Of a stretch of DNA of 64,000 nucleotides, positions 45,747 through 60,300 are shown in pieces. The position numbers and the translations under genes are program-made. Position 1 is the first letter of the stretch. The number at the start of each line of letters is the position of its first letter. The notes under the pieces were generated by a model. It was given only the letters and a program-made list of their open reading frames with translations. It was not told where the DNA came from and did no database searches. Source of the stretch: Clusia tigrina (lineage: Eukaryota; Arthropoda; Insecta; Diptera; Clusiidae); contig OV050030.1 in assembly GCA_920105625.2 (NCBI GenBank), forward strand, positions 217,418,325 to 217,482,324, given 5' to 3'.

Positions 45747-48700
45747 TCAAATGGCCCTAACTTCTGTACGGTGCGTCCTATATATATCAAAGTTTGCAAT
45801 ATTCAAATGCTTGTAACTTTTTACTGGAGCGTCATAAATACTTGAAATTTTGTGACAATAAAGTACTCGTGCCTCTTGCCAATCAAATTTATCGCCCTTA
45901 GCTATGCTACCCTTGAGTCCCAAATCAAACACTGATAAAATTTCAAACAGTCCTAACTTCTATACGGTGCGTCCTACACCTATCAAAGTTTGCAACATTC
46001 AAATGCTTACTGGAGCGTCAAAAACCTTGAAATGTTGTGACAATAAAGTATTCGTGCCACTTATCAATTTAAGCTCTCGCTCATAGCTATGCTACCCTTG
46101 ACTGCAAAATAAAACACTGATAAAACATCAAATGGCCCTAACTTCTGTACAGTGCGTCCTATACCTACCAAAGTTTGCAACATTCAAATGCTTACTGGAG
46201 CGTCAAAAACCTTGAAATGTTGTGACAATAAAGTATTCGTGCCACTTATCAATTTAAGCTATCGCTCATAGCTATGCTACCCTTGACTCCAAAATCAAAC
46301 ACTGAGAAAACTTCAAATTGCCCAAACATCTGTACGGTGCGTCCTCAACTATCAAAGTTTGCAACATTCAAATGCTTGTAACTTTTACTGGAGCGTCATA
46401 AAACCATGAAATTTTGTGAGAATAAAGTACTCGGGCCTCTTATCAATTTAAGCTATCGCTCATAGCTATGCTACCCATGCCTCCAAAATCAAACACTGAT
46501 AAAACTTCAAATGGCCCTAACTTCTATACGGTGCATCCTATACCTATTAAAGTTTGCAACAATCAAATGCTTGTAACTTTTTACTGGAGCGTCATAAAAC
46601 CTTGAAATTTTGTGACAATAAAGTACTTGTTCCTCTTATCAATTTAGCTATCGCTCATAGCTATGCTCCCCAAATCAAACACTGCTAAATTTTCGAATGG
46701 CCGTAACTTCTATACGGTGCGTCCTCAACTATCAAAATTTCCAACATTAAAATGCTAGTAACTTTTAACTGGAGCGTCAAAAAACCTTGAAATTTTGTGA
46801 CAATAAAGTACTCGTGCCACTTATCAATTTAAGCTATCGCTCATAGCTATGCTACCCTTCACTCCAAAATCAAACACTGATAAAATTTCAAATGGCCCTA
46901 AGTTCTATACTGTGCGTCCTACACCTATCAAAGTTTGCAACATTCAAATGTTTGTAACTTTTTACTGGAGCGTCATAAAACCTTGAAATTTTGTGACAAT
47001 AAAGTACTCGTGCCTCTTATCAATTTAAGCTATCGCTCATAGCTATGCTACCCTTGACTCCAAAATAAAACAATGATAAAACCTCAAATGGGCCTAACTT
47101 CTGTACGGTGCGTCCTATATATATCAAAGTTTGCAACATTCAAATGCTCACTGTTGCGTCATTAAACCTTGAAATTTTGTGACAATAAACTACTCGAGGC
47201 TTTTATCACTTTAAGCTCTCGCTCATAGCTATGCTACCCTTGACTCCAAAATAAAACACTGATAAAACCTCAAATGGCCCTAACTTCTGTACGGTGCGTC
47301 CTATACCTATCAAAGCTTGCAACATTCAAATGCTTACTAGCGCGTCATAAAACCTTGAAATGTTGTGACAATAAAGTATTCGTGCCACTTATCAATTTAA
47401 GCTATCGCTCATAGCTATGCTACGCTTGAGTCCCAAATCAAACACTGATAAAACTTCAAATTGCCCTAATTTCTGTACGGTGCGTCCTATACCTATCAAA
47501 GTTTGCAACTTTCAAATGCTTGTAACTTTTTACTGGAGAGTCATAAAATCTTGAAATTTTGTGAGTATAAAGTACTCGGGCCTCTTATCAATTTAAGCTA
47601 TGGCTCATAACTATGCTAAACTTGACTCCAAAATAAAACACTGATAAAACTTCAAATGGACCTAACTTCTATACGGTGCGTCCTATACCTATCAAAGTTT
47701 GCAACATTAAAATGCTTGCTGGAGCGTCAAAAACCTTGAAATGTTGTGAATATAAAGTACTCGTGCCACTTATCAATTTAAACTATCGCTCATAGCTATG
47801 CTACCCTTGACTCCACTGATAAAACTTCAAATGGCCCTAACATATGTACGGTGCGTCCTATACCTATCAAAATTTGCAAGATTCAAATGCTTACTAGAGC
47901 GTCATAAAACCTTGAAATGTTGTGACAATAAAGTAGTCGTGCGTCTTATCAATTTAAGCTATCGCTCATAGCTATGCTACCCTTGACTTCAAAATAAAAC
48001 ACTGATAAAACCTCAAATGGCCCTAACTTCTGTACGGTGCGTCCTATATATATCAAATTTTGCAACATTCAAATGCTCACTGGAGCGTCATAAAACCTTG
48101 AAATTTTGTGACAATAAACTACTCGTCCCTTTTATCAATTTAAGCCCTCGCTCATAGCTATGCGACCCTTGACTCCAAAATAAAACACTGATAGAACCTC
48201 AAATGGCCCTAATTTCTGTACGGTGCGTCCTATACCTATCAAAGTTTGCAACATTGAAATGCTTACTGGCGCGTCATAAAACCTTGAAATGTTGTGACAA
48301 TAAAGTACTCGTGCCTCTTATCAATTTAAGCTATCGCTCATAGCTATGCTAGCCTTGACTCCAAAATAAAACACTGATAAAACTTCAAATGGCCCTAACT
48401 TCTGTACGGTTCGTCCTATATATATCAAAGTTTGCAATATTCAAATGCTTGTAACTTTTTACTGGAGCGTCATAAATACTTGAAATTTTGTGACAATAAA
48501 GTACTCGTGCCTCTTGCCAATCAAATTTATCGCCCTTAGCTATGCTACCCTTGAGTCCCAAATCAAACACTGATAAACCTTCAAACAGTCCTAACTTCTA
48601 TACGGTGCGTCCTACACCTATCAAAGTTTGCAACATTCAAATGCTTCCTGGAGCGTCAAAAACCTTGAAATGTTGTGACAATAAAGTATTCCTGCCACTT

Positions 48701-51700
48701 ATCAATTTAAGCTCTCGCTCATAGCTATGCTACCCTTCACTGTAAAATAAAAACACTGATAAAACATCAAATGGCCCTAACTTCTGCTCGGTGCGTCCTA
48801 TACCTATCAAAGTTTGCAACATTCAAATGCTTACTGGAGCGTCAAAAACCTTGAAATGTTGTGACAATAAGGTATTCGTGCCACTTATCAATTTAAGCTA
48901 TCGCTCATAGCTATGCTACCCTTGACTCCAAAATCAAACACTGAGAAAACATCAAATTGCCCAAACATCTGTACGGTGCGTCCTACACCAATCAAAGTTT
49001 GCAACATTCAAATGCTTGTAACTTTTTACTGGAGCGTCATAAAAGCTTGAAATTTTGTGAGAATAAAGTACTCGGGCCTCTTATCAATTTAAGCTATCGC
49101 TCATAGCTATGCTACCCATGCCTCCAAAATCAAACACTGATAAAACTTCAAATGGCCCTAACTTCTGTACGGTGCATCCTTTACCTATTAAAGTTTGCAA
49201 CAATCAAATGCTTGTAACTTTTTACTGGAGCGTCATAAAACTTGAAATTTTGTGACAATAAAGTGCTTGTTCCTCTTATCAATTTAGCTATCGCTCATAG
49301 CTATGCTACCTTTGAGTCCCAAATCAAACACTGCTAAATTTTCGAATGGCCGTAACTTCTATACGGTGCATCCTATACCTATCAAAATTTCCAACATTAA
49401 AATGCTAGTAACTTTTAACTGGAGCGTCAAAAAACCTTGAAATTTTGTGACAATTAAGTACTCGTGCCACTTATCAATTTAAGCTATCGCTCATAGCTAT
49501 GCTACCCTTCACTCCAAAATCAAACACTGATAAAATTTCAAATGGCCCTAAGTTCTATACTGTGCGTCCTACACCTATCAAAGTTTGCAACATTCAAATG
49601 TTTGTAACTTTTTACTGGAGCGTCATAAAACCTTGAAATTTTGTGACAATAAAGTACTCGTGCCTCTTATCAATTTAAGCTATCGCTCATAGCTATGCTA
49701 CCCTTGACTCCAAAATAAAACAATGATAAAACCTCAAATGGGCCTAACTTCTGTACGGTGCGTCCTATACCTATCAAAGTTTGCAACATTCAAATGCTTA
49801 ATGGAGCGTCATAAAACCTTGAAATGTTGTGACAATAAAGTATTTGTGCAACTTATCAATTTAAGCTATCGCTCATAGCTATGCTACCATTGACTCCAAA
49901 ATAAAACACTGATAAAACCTCATATGGCCCTCCCTAACTTCTGTACGGTGCGTCCTATATATATCAAAGTTTGCAACATTCAAATGCTCACTGTTGCGTC
50001 ATTAAACCTTGAAATTTTGTGACAATAAACTACTCGTGGCTTTTATCACTTTAAGCTCTCGCTCATAGCTATGCTACCCTTGACTCCAAAATAAAACACT
50101 GATAAAACCTCAAATGGCCCTAACTTCTGTACGGTGCGTCCTATACCTATCAAAGCTTGCAACATTCAAATGCTTACTGGCGCGTCATAAAACCTTGAAA
50201 TGTTGTGACAATAAAGTATTCGTGCCACTTATCAATTTAAGCTATCGCTCATAGCTATGCTACGCTTGAGTCCCAAATCAAACACTGATAAAACTTCAAA
50301 TTGCCCTAACTTCTGTACGGTGCGTCCTATACCTATCAAAGTTTGCAACTTTCAAATGCTTGTAACTTTTTACTGGAGAGTCATAGAATCTTGAAATTTT
50401 GTGAGTATAAAGTACTCGGGCCTCTTATCAATTTAAGCTATGGCTCATAACTATGCTAAACTTGACTCCAAAATAAAACAGTGATAAAACTTCAAATGGA
50501 CCTAACTTCTATACGGTGCGTCCTATACCTATCAAAGTTTGCAACATTCAAATGCTTGCTGGAGCGTCAAAAACCTTGAAATGTTGTGACAATAAAGTAC
50601 TCGTGCCACTTATCAATTTAAACTATCGCTCATAGCTATGCTACCCTTGACTCCACTGATAAAACTTCAAATGGCCCTAACATATGTACGGAGCGTCCTA
50701 TACCTATCAAAATTTGCAACATTCAAATGCTTACTGGAGCGTCATAAAACCTTGAAATGTTGTGACAATAAAGTAGTCGTGCGTCTTATCAATTTAAGCT
50801 ATCGCTCATAGCTATGCTACCCTTGACTTCAAAATAAAACACTGATAAAACCTCAAATGGCCCTAACTTCTGTACGGTGCGTCCTATATATATCAAATTT
50901 TGCAACATTCAAATGCTCACTGGAGCGTCATAAAACTGTGAAATTTTGTGACAATAAACTACTCGTCCCTTTTATCAATTTAAGCTCTCGCTCATAGCTA
51001 TGCGACCCTTGACTCCAAAATAAAACACTGATAGAACCTCAAATGGCCCTAACTTCTGTACGGTGCGTCCTATACCTATCAAAGTTTGCCACATTGAAAT
51101 GCTTACTGGCGCGTCATAAAACCTTGAAATGTTGTGACAATAAAGTACTCGTGCCTCTTATCAATTTAAGCTATCGCTCATAGCTATGCTAGCCTTGACT
51201 CCAAAATAAAACACTGATAAAACTTCAAATGGCCCTAACTTCTGTACGGTTCGTCCTATATATATCAAAGTTTGCAATATTCAAATGCTTGTAACTTTTT
51301 ACTGGAGCGTCATAAATACTTGAAATTTTGTGACAATAAAGTACTCGTGCCTCTTGCCAATCAAATTTATCGCCCTTAGCTATGCTACCCTTGAGTCCCA
51401 AATCAAACACTGATAAACCTTCAAACAGTCCTAACTTCTATACGGTGCGTCCTACACCTATCAAAGTTTGCAACATTCAAATGCTTACTGGAGCGTCAAA
51501 AACCTTGAAATGTTGTGACAATAAAGTATTCCTGCCACTTATCAGTTTAAGCTCTCGCTCATAGCTATGCTACCCTTCACTGCAAAATAAAACACTGATA
51601 AAACATCAAATGGCCCTAACTTCTGCACGGTGCGTCCTATACCTATCAAAGTTTGCAACATTCAAATGCTTACTGGAGCGTCAAAAAGTATTCGTGCCAC

Positions 51701-53700
51701 TTATCAATTTAAGCTATCGCTCATAGCTATGCTACCCTTGACTCCAAAATCAAACACTGAGAAAACTTCAAATTGCCCAAACATCTGTACGGTGCGTCCT
51801 ACACCAATAAAGTTTGCAACATTCAAATGCTTGTAACTTTTTACTGGAGCGTCATAAAAGCTTGAAATTTTGTGAGAATAAAGTACTCGGGCCTCTTACC
51901 AATTTAAGCTATCGCTCATAGCTATGCTACCCATGCCTCCAAAATCAAACACTGATAAAACTTCAAATGGCCCTAACTTCTGTACGGTGCATCCTATACC
52001 TATTAAAGTTTGCAACAATCAAATGCTTGTATCTTTTTACTGGAGCGTCATAAAACCTTGAAATTTTGTGACAATAAAGTGCTTGTTCCTCTTATCAATT
52101 TAGCTATCGCTCATAGCTATGCTACCCTTGAGTCCCAAATCAAGCACTGCTAAATTTTCGAATGGCCGTAACTTCTATACGGTGCGTCCTATACCTATTA
52201 AAATTTCCAACATTAAAATGCTAGTAACTTTTAACTGGAGCGTCAAAAAACCTTGAAATTTTGTGACAATAAAGTACTCGTGCCACTTATCAATTTAAGC
52301 TATCGCTCATAGCTATGCTACCCTTCACTCCAAAATCAAGCACTGATAAAACTTCAAATGGCCCTAAGTTCTATACTGTGCGTCCTACACCTATCAAAGT
52401 TTGGAACATTCAAATGTTTGTAACTTTTTACTGGAGCGTCATAAAACCTTGAAATTTTGTGACAATTAAGTACTCGTGCCTCTTATCAATTTAAGCTATC
52501 GCTCATAGCTATGCTACCCTTGGCTCCAAAATAAAACACTGATAAAACCTCAAATGGCCCTAACTTCTGTACGGTGCGTCCTATACCTATCAAAGTTTGC
52601 AACATTCAAATGCTTAATGGAGCGTCATAAAACCTTGAAATGTTGTGACAATAAAGTATTCGTGCCACTTATCAATTTAAGCTATCGCTCATAGCTATGC
52701 TACCCTTGACTCCAAAATAAAACACTGATAAAACCTCATATGGCCCTCCCTAACTTCTGTACGGTGCGTCCTATATATATCAAAGTTTGCAACATTCAAA
52801 TTCTCACTGTTGCCTCATTAAACCTTGAAATTTTGTGACAATAAACTACTCGTGCCTTTTATCAATTTAAGCTCTCGCTCATAGCTATGCTACCCTTGAC
52901 TCCAAAATAAAACACTGATAAATCCTCAAATGGCCCTAACTTCTGTACGGTGCGTCCTATACCTATCAAAGTTTGCAACATTCAAATGCTTACTGGCGCG
53001 TCATAAAACCTTGAAATGTTGTGACAATAAAGCACTCGTGCCTCTTATCAATTTAGGCTATCGCTCATAGCTATGCTACCCTTGACTCCACTGATAAAAC
53101 TTCAAATGGCCCTAACATATGTACGGTGCGTCCTATACCTATCAAAATTTGCAACATTCAAATGCTTACTGGAGCGTCATAAAACCTTGAAATGTTCTGA
53201 CAATAAAGTAGTCGTGCCTTTTATCAATTTAAGCTATCGCTCATAGCTATGCGACCCTTGACTTCAAAATAAACCACTGATAAAACCTCAAATGGCCCTA
53301 ACTTCTGTACGGTGCGTCCTATATATATCAAATTTTGCAACATTCAAATGCTCACTAGAGCGTCATAAAACCTTGAAATGTTGTGACAATAAAGTACTCG
53401 TGCCTCTTATCAATTTAAGCTATCGCTCATAGCTATGCTAGCCTTGACTCGAAAATAAAACACTGATAAAACTTCAAATGGCCCTAACTTCTGTACGGTG
53501 CGTCCTATATATATCAAAGTTTGCAATATTCAAATGCTTGTAACTTTTTACTGGAGCGTCATAAATACTTGAAATTTTGTGACAACAAAGTACTCGTTCC
53601 TCTTGCCAATCAAATTTATCGCCCTTAGCTATGCTACCCTTGAGTCCCAAATCAAACACTGATAAAACTTCAAACAGTCCTAACTTCTATACGGTGCGTC
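45747..53700 (+). repeat. Higher-order repeat, offsets about 2638 and 2840 bp
   Basis: A distinctive monomer run (TATATATATCAAAG, AATATTCAAATGC, CATAAATACTTG, TTGCCAATCAAATTTATCGCCC, CAAACAGTCC) recurs at about 45780, 48418 and 51258, with a partial copy at about 53507. Between copies the same ordered subtypes follow. The second interval is about one monomer longer than the first, as expected from unequal exchange in monomer steps. Confidence 0.8.
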
Positions 53701-56700
53701 CTACACCTATCAATGTTTGCAACTATCAAATGCTTGTAACTTTTTACTGGAGCGTCATAAAACATTGAAATTTTGTGACAATAAAGTACTCGTGCCTCTT
53801 ATCAAATTAAGCTCTCGCTCATAGCTATGCTGCCCTTGACTCCAAAATAAAACACTGATAAAAATTCAAATGGCCCTAACTTCTGTACGGTGCGTCCTAT
53901 ACCTATCAAAGTTTGCAACATTCAAATGCTTACTGGAGCGTCATAAAACCTTGAAATGTTGTGACAATAAAGTACTCGTGCCTCTTATCAATTTAAGCTA
54001 TCGCTCATAGCTATGCAACCCTTGACTCCAAAATAAAACACTGAAAAAACCTTAAATGGCCCTAACTTCTGCACGGTGCGTCCTATATATATCAAAGTTT
54101 GCAACATTCAAATGCTTACTGGAGCGTCATAAAACCTTGAAATTTTGTGACAATAAACTACTCGTGCCTTTTATCAATTTAAGCTATCGCTCATAGCTAT
54201 GCTACCCTTCACTCCAAAATAAAACACTGATAAAACCTCAAATGGCCCTAACTTCTGTACGGTGCGTCCTATACCTATCAAAGTTTGCAACATTCAAATG
54301 CTTAATGGAACGTCATAAAACCTTGAAATGTTGTGACAATAAAGTACTCGTGCCACTTATCAATTTAAGCTATCGCTCATAGCTATGCTACCCTTGACTC
54401 CAAAATCAAACACTGATAAAACTTCAAATGGCCCTAAGTTCTATACTGTGCGTCCTACACCTATTAAAGTTTGCAACATTCAAATGCTTGTAACTTTTTA
54501 CTTGAGCGTCATAAAACCTTGAAATTTTGTGACAATAAACTACTCGTGCCTTTTATCAATTTAAGCTCTCGCTCATAGCTATGCTACCCTTGACTCCAAA
54601 ATAAAACTTTGATAAAACTTCATATGGACCTAACTTCTATTCGGTGCGTTCTATACCTATCAAAGTTTGCAACATTCAAATGCTTACTGGAGCGTCATAA
54701 AACCTTGAATTGTTGTGACAATAAAGTACTCGTGCCTCTTATCATTTTAGGCTATCGCCCATAGCTATGCTACCCTTGTTTCCAAAATAAAACACTGATA
54801 AAACCTCAAATGGCCCTAACTTCTGTACGGTGCGTCCTAAACCTATCAAAGTTTTCAACATTCAAATGCTTACTGGAGCGTCATAAAACCTTGAAATGTT
54901 GTGACAATAAAGTAGTCGTACCTCTTATTAATTTAAGCTATCGCTCATAGCAATGCTACCCTTGACTCCAAAATCAAAAACTAATAAAACTTCAAATGGC
55001 CCTAACTTCTATACGGTACGTCCTACACATATCAAAGTTTGCAACTTCAAATGCTTGTAACTTTTTACTGGAGCGTCATAAAATCTTGAAATTTTGTGAG
55101 AATAAAGTACTCGGGCTCAATTTAAGCTATCGCTCATAACAATGCTAAACTTGACTCCAAAATAAAACACTGATAAAACTTCATATGGACCTCACTTTTA
55201 TACGGTGCGTCCTATACCTATCAAAGTTTGCAACATTCAAATGCTTGCTGGAGCGTCAAAAACCTTGAAATGTTGTGACAATAAAGTACTTGTGCCACTT
55301 ATCAATTTAAACTATCGCTCATAGCTATGCTACCCTTGAATCCAAAATCAAACACTGATAAAACTTCAAATGGCTCTAAAATCTGTACGGTGCGTTCTAT
55401 ACCTATCAAAGTTTGCAACATTCAAATGCTTACTGGAGCGTCATAAAACCTTGAAATGTTGTGACAATAAAGTAGTCGTGCCTCTTATCAATTTAAGCTA
55501 TCGCTCATAGCAATGCTGCCCTTGACTCCAAAATCAAAAACTAATAAAAATTCAAATGGCCCTAACTTCTATACGGTACGTCCTATACATATCAAAGTTT
55601 GCAACATTCAAATGCTTGTAACTTTTTACTGGAGCATCATAAAACCTTGAAATTTTGTGACAATAAAATACTCGTGCCTCTTATCAATTTAAGCTATCGC
55701 TCATAGCTATGCTACCCTTGACTCCAAAATCAAACACTGATAAAACTTCAAATGGCCCTAACTTATATACGGTGTGTCCTATACCTATCAAAGTTTGCAA
55801 CATTCAAGTGCTTACTGGCGCGTCATAAAACCTTGAAATGTTGTGACAATAAAGTACTCGTGGCTCTTATCAATTTAAACTAGCGCTCATAGCTATGCTA
55901 GCCTTGACTCCAAACTAAAACACTGATAAAACTTCAAATGGCCCTAACTTCTGTACGGTGCGTCCTATATATATCAAAGTTTGCAATATTCAAATGCTTG
56001 TAACTTTTCACTGGAGCGTCATAAAACCTTGAAATTTTGTGACAATAAAGTACTCGTGCCTCTTATGACTTTAAGCTATCGCTCATAGCTATGCTACCCT
56101 TGACTCCAAAATCAAACACTGATAAAACTTCAAATGGCCCTAACTTATATACGGTCTGTCCTATACTTATCAAAGTTTGCAACAATCAAATGCTTGTAAC
56201 TTTTTACTGGAGCGTCATAAAATCTTGAAATTTTGTAACAATAAAGTACTCGAGCCTCTTGTCAATTAAAGTTATCGCTCATAGCTATGCTACCCTTGTG
56301 TCCCAAATCAAATACTGATAAAACTTCAAATCGCCCTAACTTCTCTACTGTGCGTCCTCTACCTATCATAGTTTGCAACAAATGCTCGTAACTTTTTACT
56401 GGAGAGTCAGAAAACCTTGCAATTTTGTGACTATGAAGTACTCGAGCCTGTTGCCAATTTAAGTTATCGCTCATAGCTATGCTACCCTTGAGTCCCAAAT
56501 CAAACACTGATAAAACTTCAAATGGCCCTAACTTCTGTACGCTGCGTCCTACACCTATCAAAAATTACAGCAATCAAATGCATGTAACTTTTTACTGGAG
56601 CGTCATAAAACCTTGAAATTGGGTGACAATAAAGTACTCGTGCCTTTTATCAATTAAGGCTATCTCTCATAGCTATGCTACCCATGCCTCCAAAATCACT

Positions 56701-57330
56701 CATACAACTTCAAATGGCCCTAACTTCTATACTGTGCGTCCTACACCTATTAAAGTTTGCAACATTCAAATGCTTGTAACTTTTTACTTGAGCGCCATAA
56801 AACCTTGAAATTTTGTGACAATAAACTACTCGTGCCTTTTATCAATTTAAGCTCTCGCTCATAGCTATGCTACCCTTGACTCCAAAATAAAACACTGATA
56901 AAACTTCATATGGACCTAACTTCTATTCGGTGCGTCCTATACCCATCAAAGTTTGCAACATTCAAATGCTTACTGGAGCGTCATAAAACCTTGTAATGTT
57001 GTGACAATAAAGTACTCGTGCCTCTTATCATTTTAGGCTATCGCCCATAGCTATGCTACCCTTGACTCCAAAATAAAACACTGATAAAACCTCAAATGGC
57101 CCTAACTTCTGTACGGTGTGTCCTATACCTATCAAAGTTTTCAACATTCAAATGCTTACTGGAGCGTCATAAAACCTTGAAATGTTGTGACAATAAAGTA
57201 GTCGTGCCTCTTATCAATTTAAGCTATCGCTCATAGCAATGCTACCCTTGACTCCAAAATCAAAAACTAATAAAACTTCAAATGGCCCTAACTTCTATAC
57301 GGTACGTCCTACACATATCAAAGTTTGCAA

Positions 57331-60300
57331 CATTCAAGTGCTTGTAACTTTTTACTGGAGCGTCATAAAATCTTGAAATTTTGTGAGAATAAAGTACTCG
57401 GGCTCAATTTAAGCTATCGCTCATAACTATGCTAAACTTGACTCCAAAATAAAACACTGATAAAACTTCATATGGACCTCACTTCTATACGGTGCGTCCT
57501 ATACCTATCAAAGTTTGCAACATTCAAGAGCTTACTGGCGCGTCATAAAACCTTGAAATGTTGTGACAATAAAGTACTCGTGCCTCTTATCAATTTAAGC
57601 TAGCGCTCATAGCTATGCTAGCCTTGACTCCAAAATAAAACACTGATAAAACTTCAAATGGCCCTAACTTCTGTACGGTGCGTCCTATATATATCAAAGT
57701 TTGCAATATTCAAATGCTTGTAACTTTTCACTTTAGCGTCATAAAACCTTGAAATTTTGTGACAATAAAGTACTCGTGCCTCTTGCCAATATAATTTATC
57801 GCCCTAAGGTATGCTACCCTTGAGTCCCAAATCAAACACTGATAAAACTTCAAACAGTCCTAACTTCTATACGGTGCGTCCTACACCTATCAAAGTTTGC
57901 AACTATCAAATGCTTGTAACTTTTTACTGGAGCGTCATAAAACCTTGAAATTTTGTGACAATAAAGTACTCGTGCCTCTTATCACTTTAAGCTATCGCTA
58001 ATAGCTATGCTACCCTTGAATCCAAAATATAACATTGATAAATCCTCAAATGGCCCTAAATTCTGCACGGTGCGTCCTATACCTATCAAAGTTTGCAACA
58101 TTCAAATGCTTGCTGGAGCGTCATAAAACCTTGAAATGCTGTGACAATAAAGTACTTGTGCCACTTATCAATTTAAGCTATCGCTCATAGCTATGCTACC
58201 CTTGACTCCAAAATCAAACACTGATAAAACTTCAAATAGCCCTAACTTATATACGGTGTGTCCTATACCTATCAAAGTTTGCAACATTAAAATGCTAGTA
58301 ACTTTTAACTGGAGCGTCAAAAAACCTTGAAGTTTTGTGACAATAAAGTATTCGATTCTCTTGTCAATTTAAGATATCGCTCATAGCTATGCTACCCTTG
58401 GGTTCCAGATCAAATACTGATAAAACTTCAAATCGCCCTAACTTCTCTACTGTGCGTCCTCTACCTATCATAGTTTGCAACAAATGCTCGTAACTTTTTA
58501 CTGGAGAGTCAGAAAACCTTGAAATTTTGTGACTATGAAGTACTCGAGCCTGTTGCCAATTTAAGCTATCGCTCATAGCTATGCTACCCTTGAGTCCCAA
58601 ATCAAACACTGATAAAACTTCAAATGGCCCTAACTTCTATACGCTGCGTCCTACACCTATCAAAAATTACAGCAATCAAATGCATGTAACTTTTTACTGG
58701 GGCGTCATAAAACCTTGAAATTTGGTGACTATAAAGTACTCGTGCCTTTTATCAATTTAAGCTATCTCTCATAGCTATGCTACCCTTGAGTCCCAAATCA
58801 AACACTGCTAAAACTTCAAATGGCCGTAACTTCTATACGGTGCGTCCTATACCTATCAAAATTTGCAACATTAAAATGCTAGTAACTTTTAACTGGAGCG
58901 TCAAAAAACCTTGAAATTTTGTGACAATAAAGTACACGTGCCACTTATCAATTTAAGCTATCGCTCATAGCTATGCTACCCTTGACTCCAAAATCAAACA
59001 CTGATAAAACTTCAAATGGCCCTAAGTTCTATACTGTGCGTCCTACACCTATTAAAGTTTGCAACATTCAAATACTTGTAACTTTTTACTGGAGCGTCAT
59101 GAAACCTTGAAATTTTGTGACAATAAACTACTCGTGCCTTTTATCAATTTAAGCTCTCGCTCATAGCTGTGCTACCATTGACTCCAAAATAAAACACTGA
59201 TAAAACCTCAAATGGCCCTAACTTCTGCACGGTGCGTCCTATACCTATCAAAGTTTGCAACATTCAAATGCTTACTGGAGCGTCATAAAACCTTGAAATG
59301 TTGTGACAATAAAGTACTCGTGCCACTTATCAATTTAAGCTATCGCTCATAGCTATGCTACCCTTGACTCCAAAATCAAACACTGAAAAAACTTCAAATG
59401 GCCCTAACTTGTACGGTGCGTCCTACATCTATCAAAGTTTGCAACATTCAAATGCTTGTAACTTTTTACTGGAGCGTCATAAAATCTTGAAATTTTGTGA
59501 GAATAAAGTACTCGGGCCTCTTATCAATTTAAGCGATCGCTCATAGCTATGCTACCCTTGAATCCAAAATCAAACACTGATAAAACTTCAAATAACCCTA
59601 ACATCTGTACGGTGCGTCCTATACCTATCAAAGTTTGCAACATTCAAATGCTTACTGGAGCGTCATAAAACCTTGAAATGTTGTGACAATAAAGTAGTCG
59701 TGCCTCTTATCAATTTAAGCTATCGCTCATAGCAATGCTACCCTTGACTCCAAAATCAAAAACTAATAAAACTTCATATGGACCTCACTTCTATACGGTG
59801 CGTCCTATACCTATCAAAGTTTGCAACATTCAAGTGCTTGTAACTTTTTACTGGAGCGTCATAAAATCTTGAAATTTTGTGAGAATAAAGTACTCGGGCT
59901 CAATTTAAGCTATCGCTCATAACTATGCTAAACTTGACTCCAAAATAAAACACTGATAAAACTTCATATGGACCTCACTTCTATACGGTGCGTCCTATAC
60001 CTATCAAAGTTTGCAACATTCAAGAGCTTACTGGCGCGTCATAAAACCTTGAAATGTTGTGACAATAAAGTACTCGTGCCTCTTATCAATTTAAGCTAGC
60101 GCTCATAGCTATGCTAGCCTTGACTCCAAAATAAAACACTGATAAAACTTCAAATGGCCCTAACTTCTGTACGGTGCGTCCTATATATATCAAAGTTTGC
60201 AATATTCAAATGCTTGTAACTTTTCACTGGAGCGTCATAAAACCTTGAAATTTTGTGACAATAAAGTACTCGTGCCTCTTGCCAATATAATTTATCGCCC

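Noticed and set aside
56262..56561. Minus-strand open frame of 99 codons and its relatives at 58364, 61056 and 63726
   Set aside because: The translation itself is an internal repeat of one monomer, and it recurs only because of the higher-order copies. There is no sign of coding selection.
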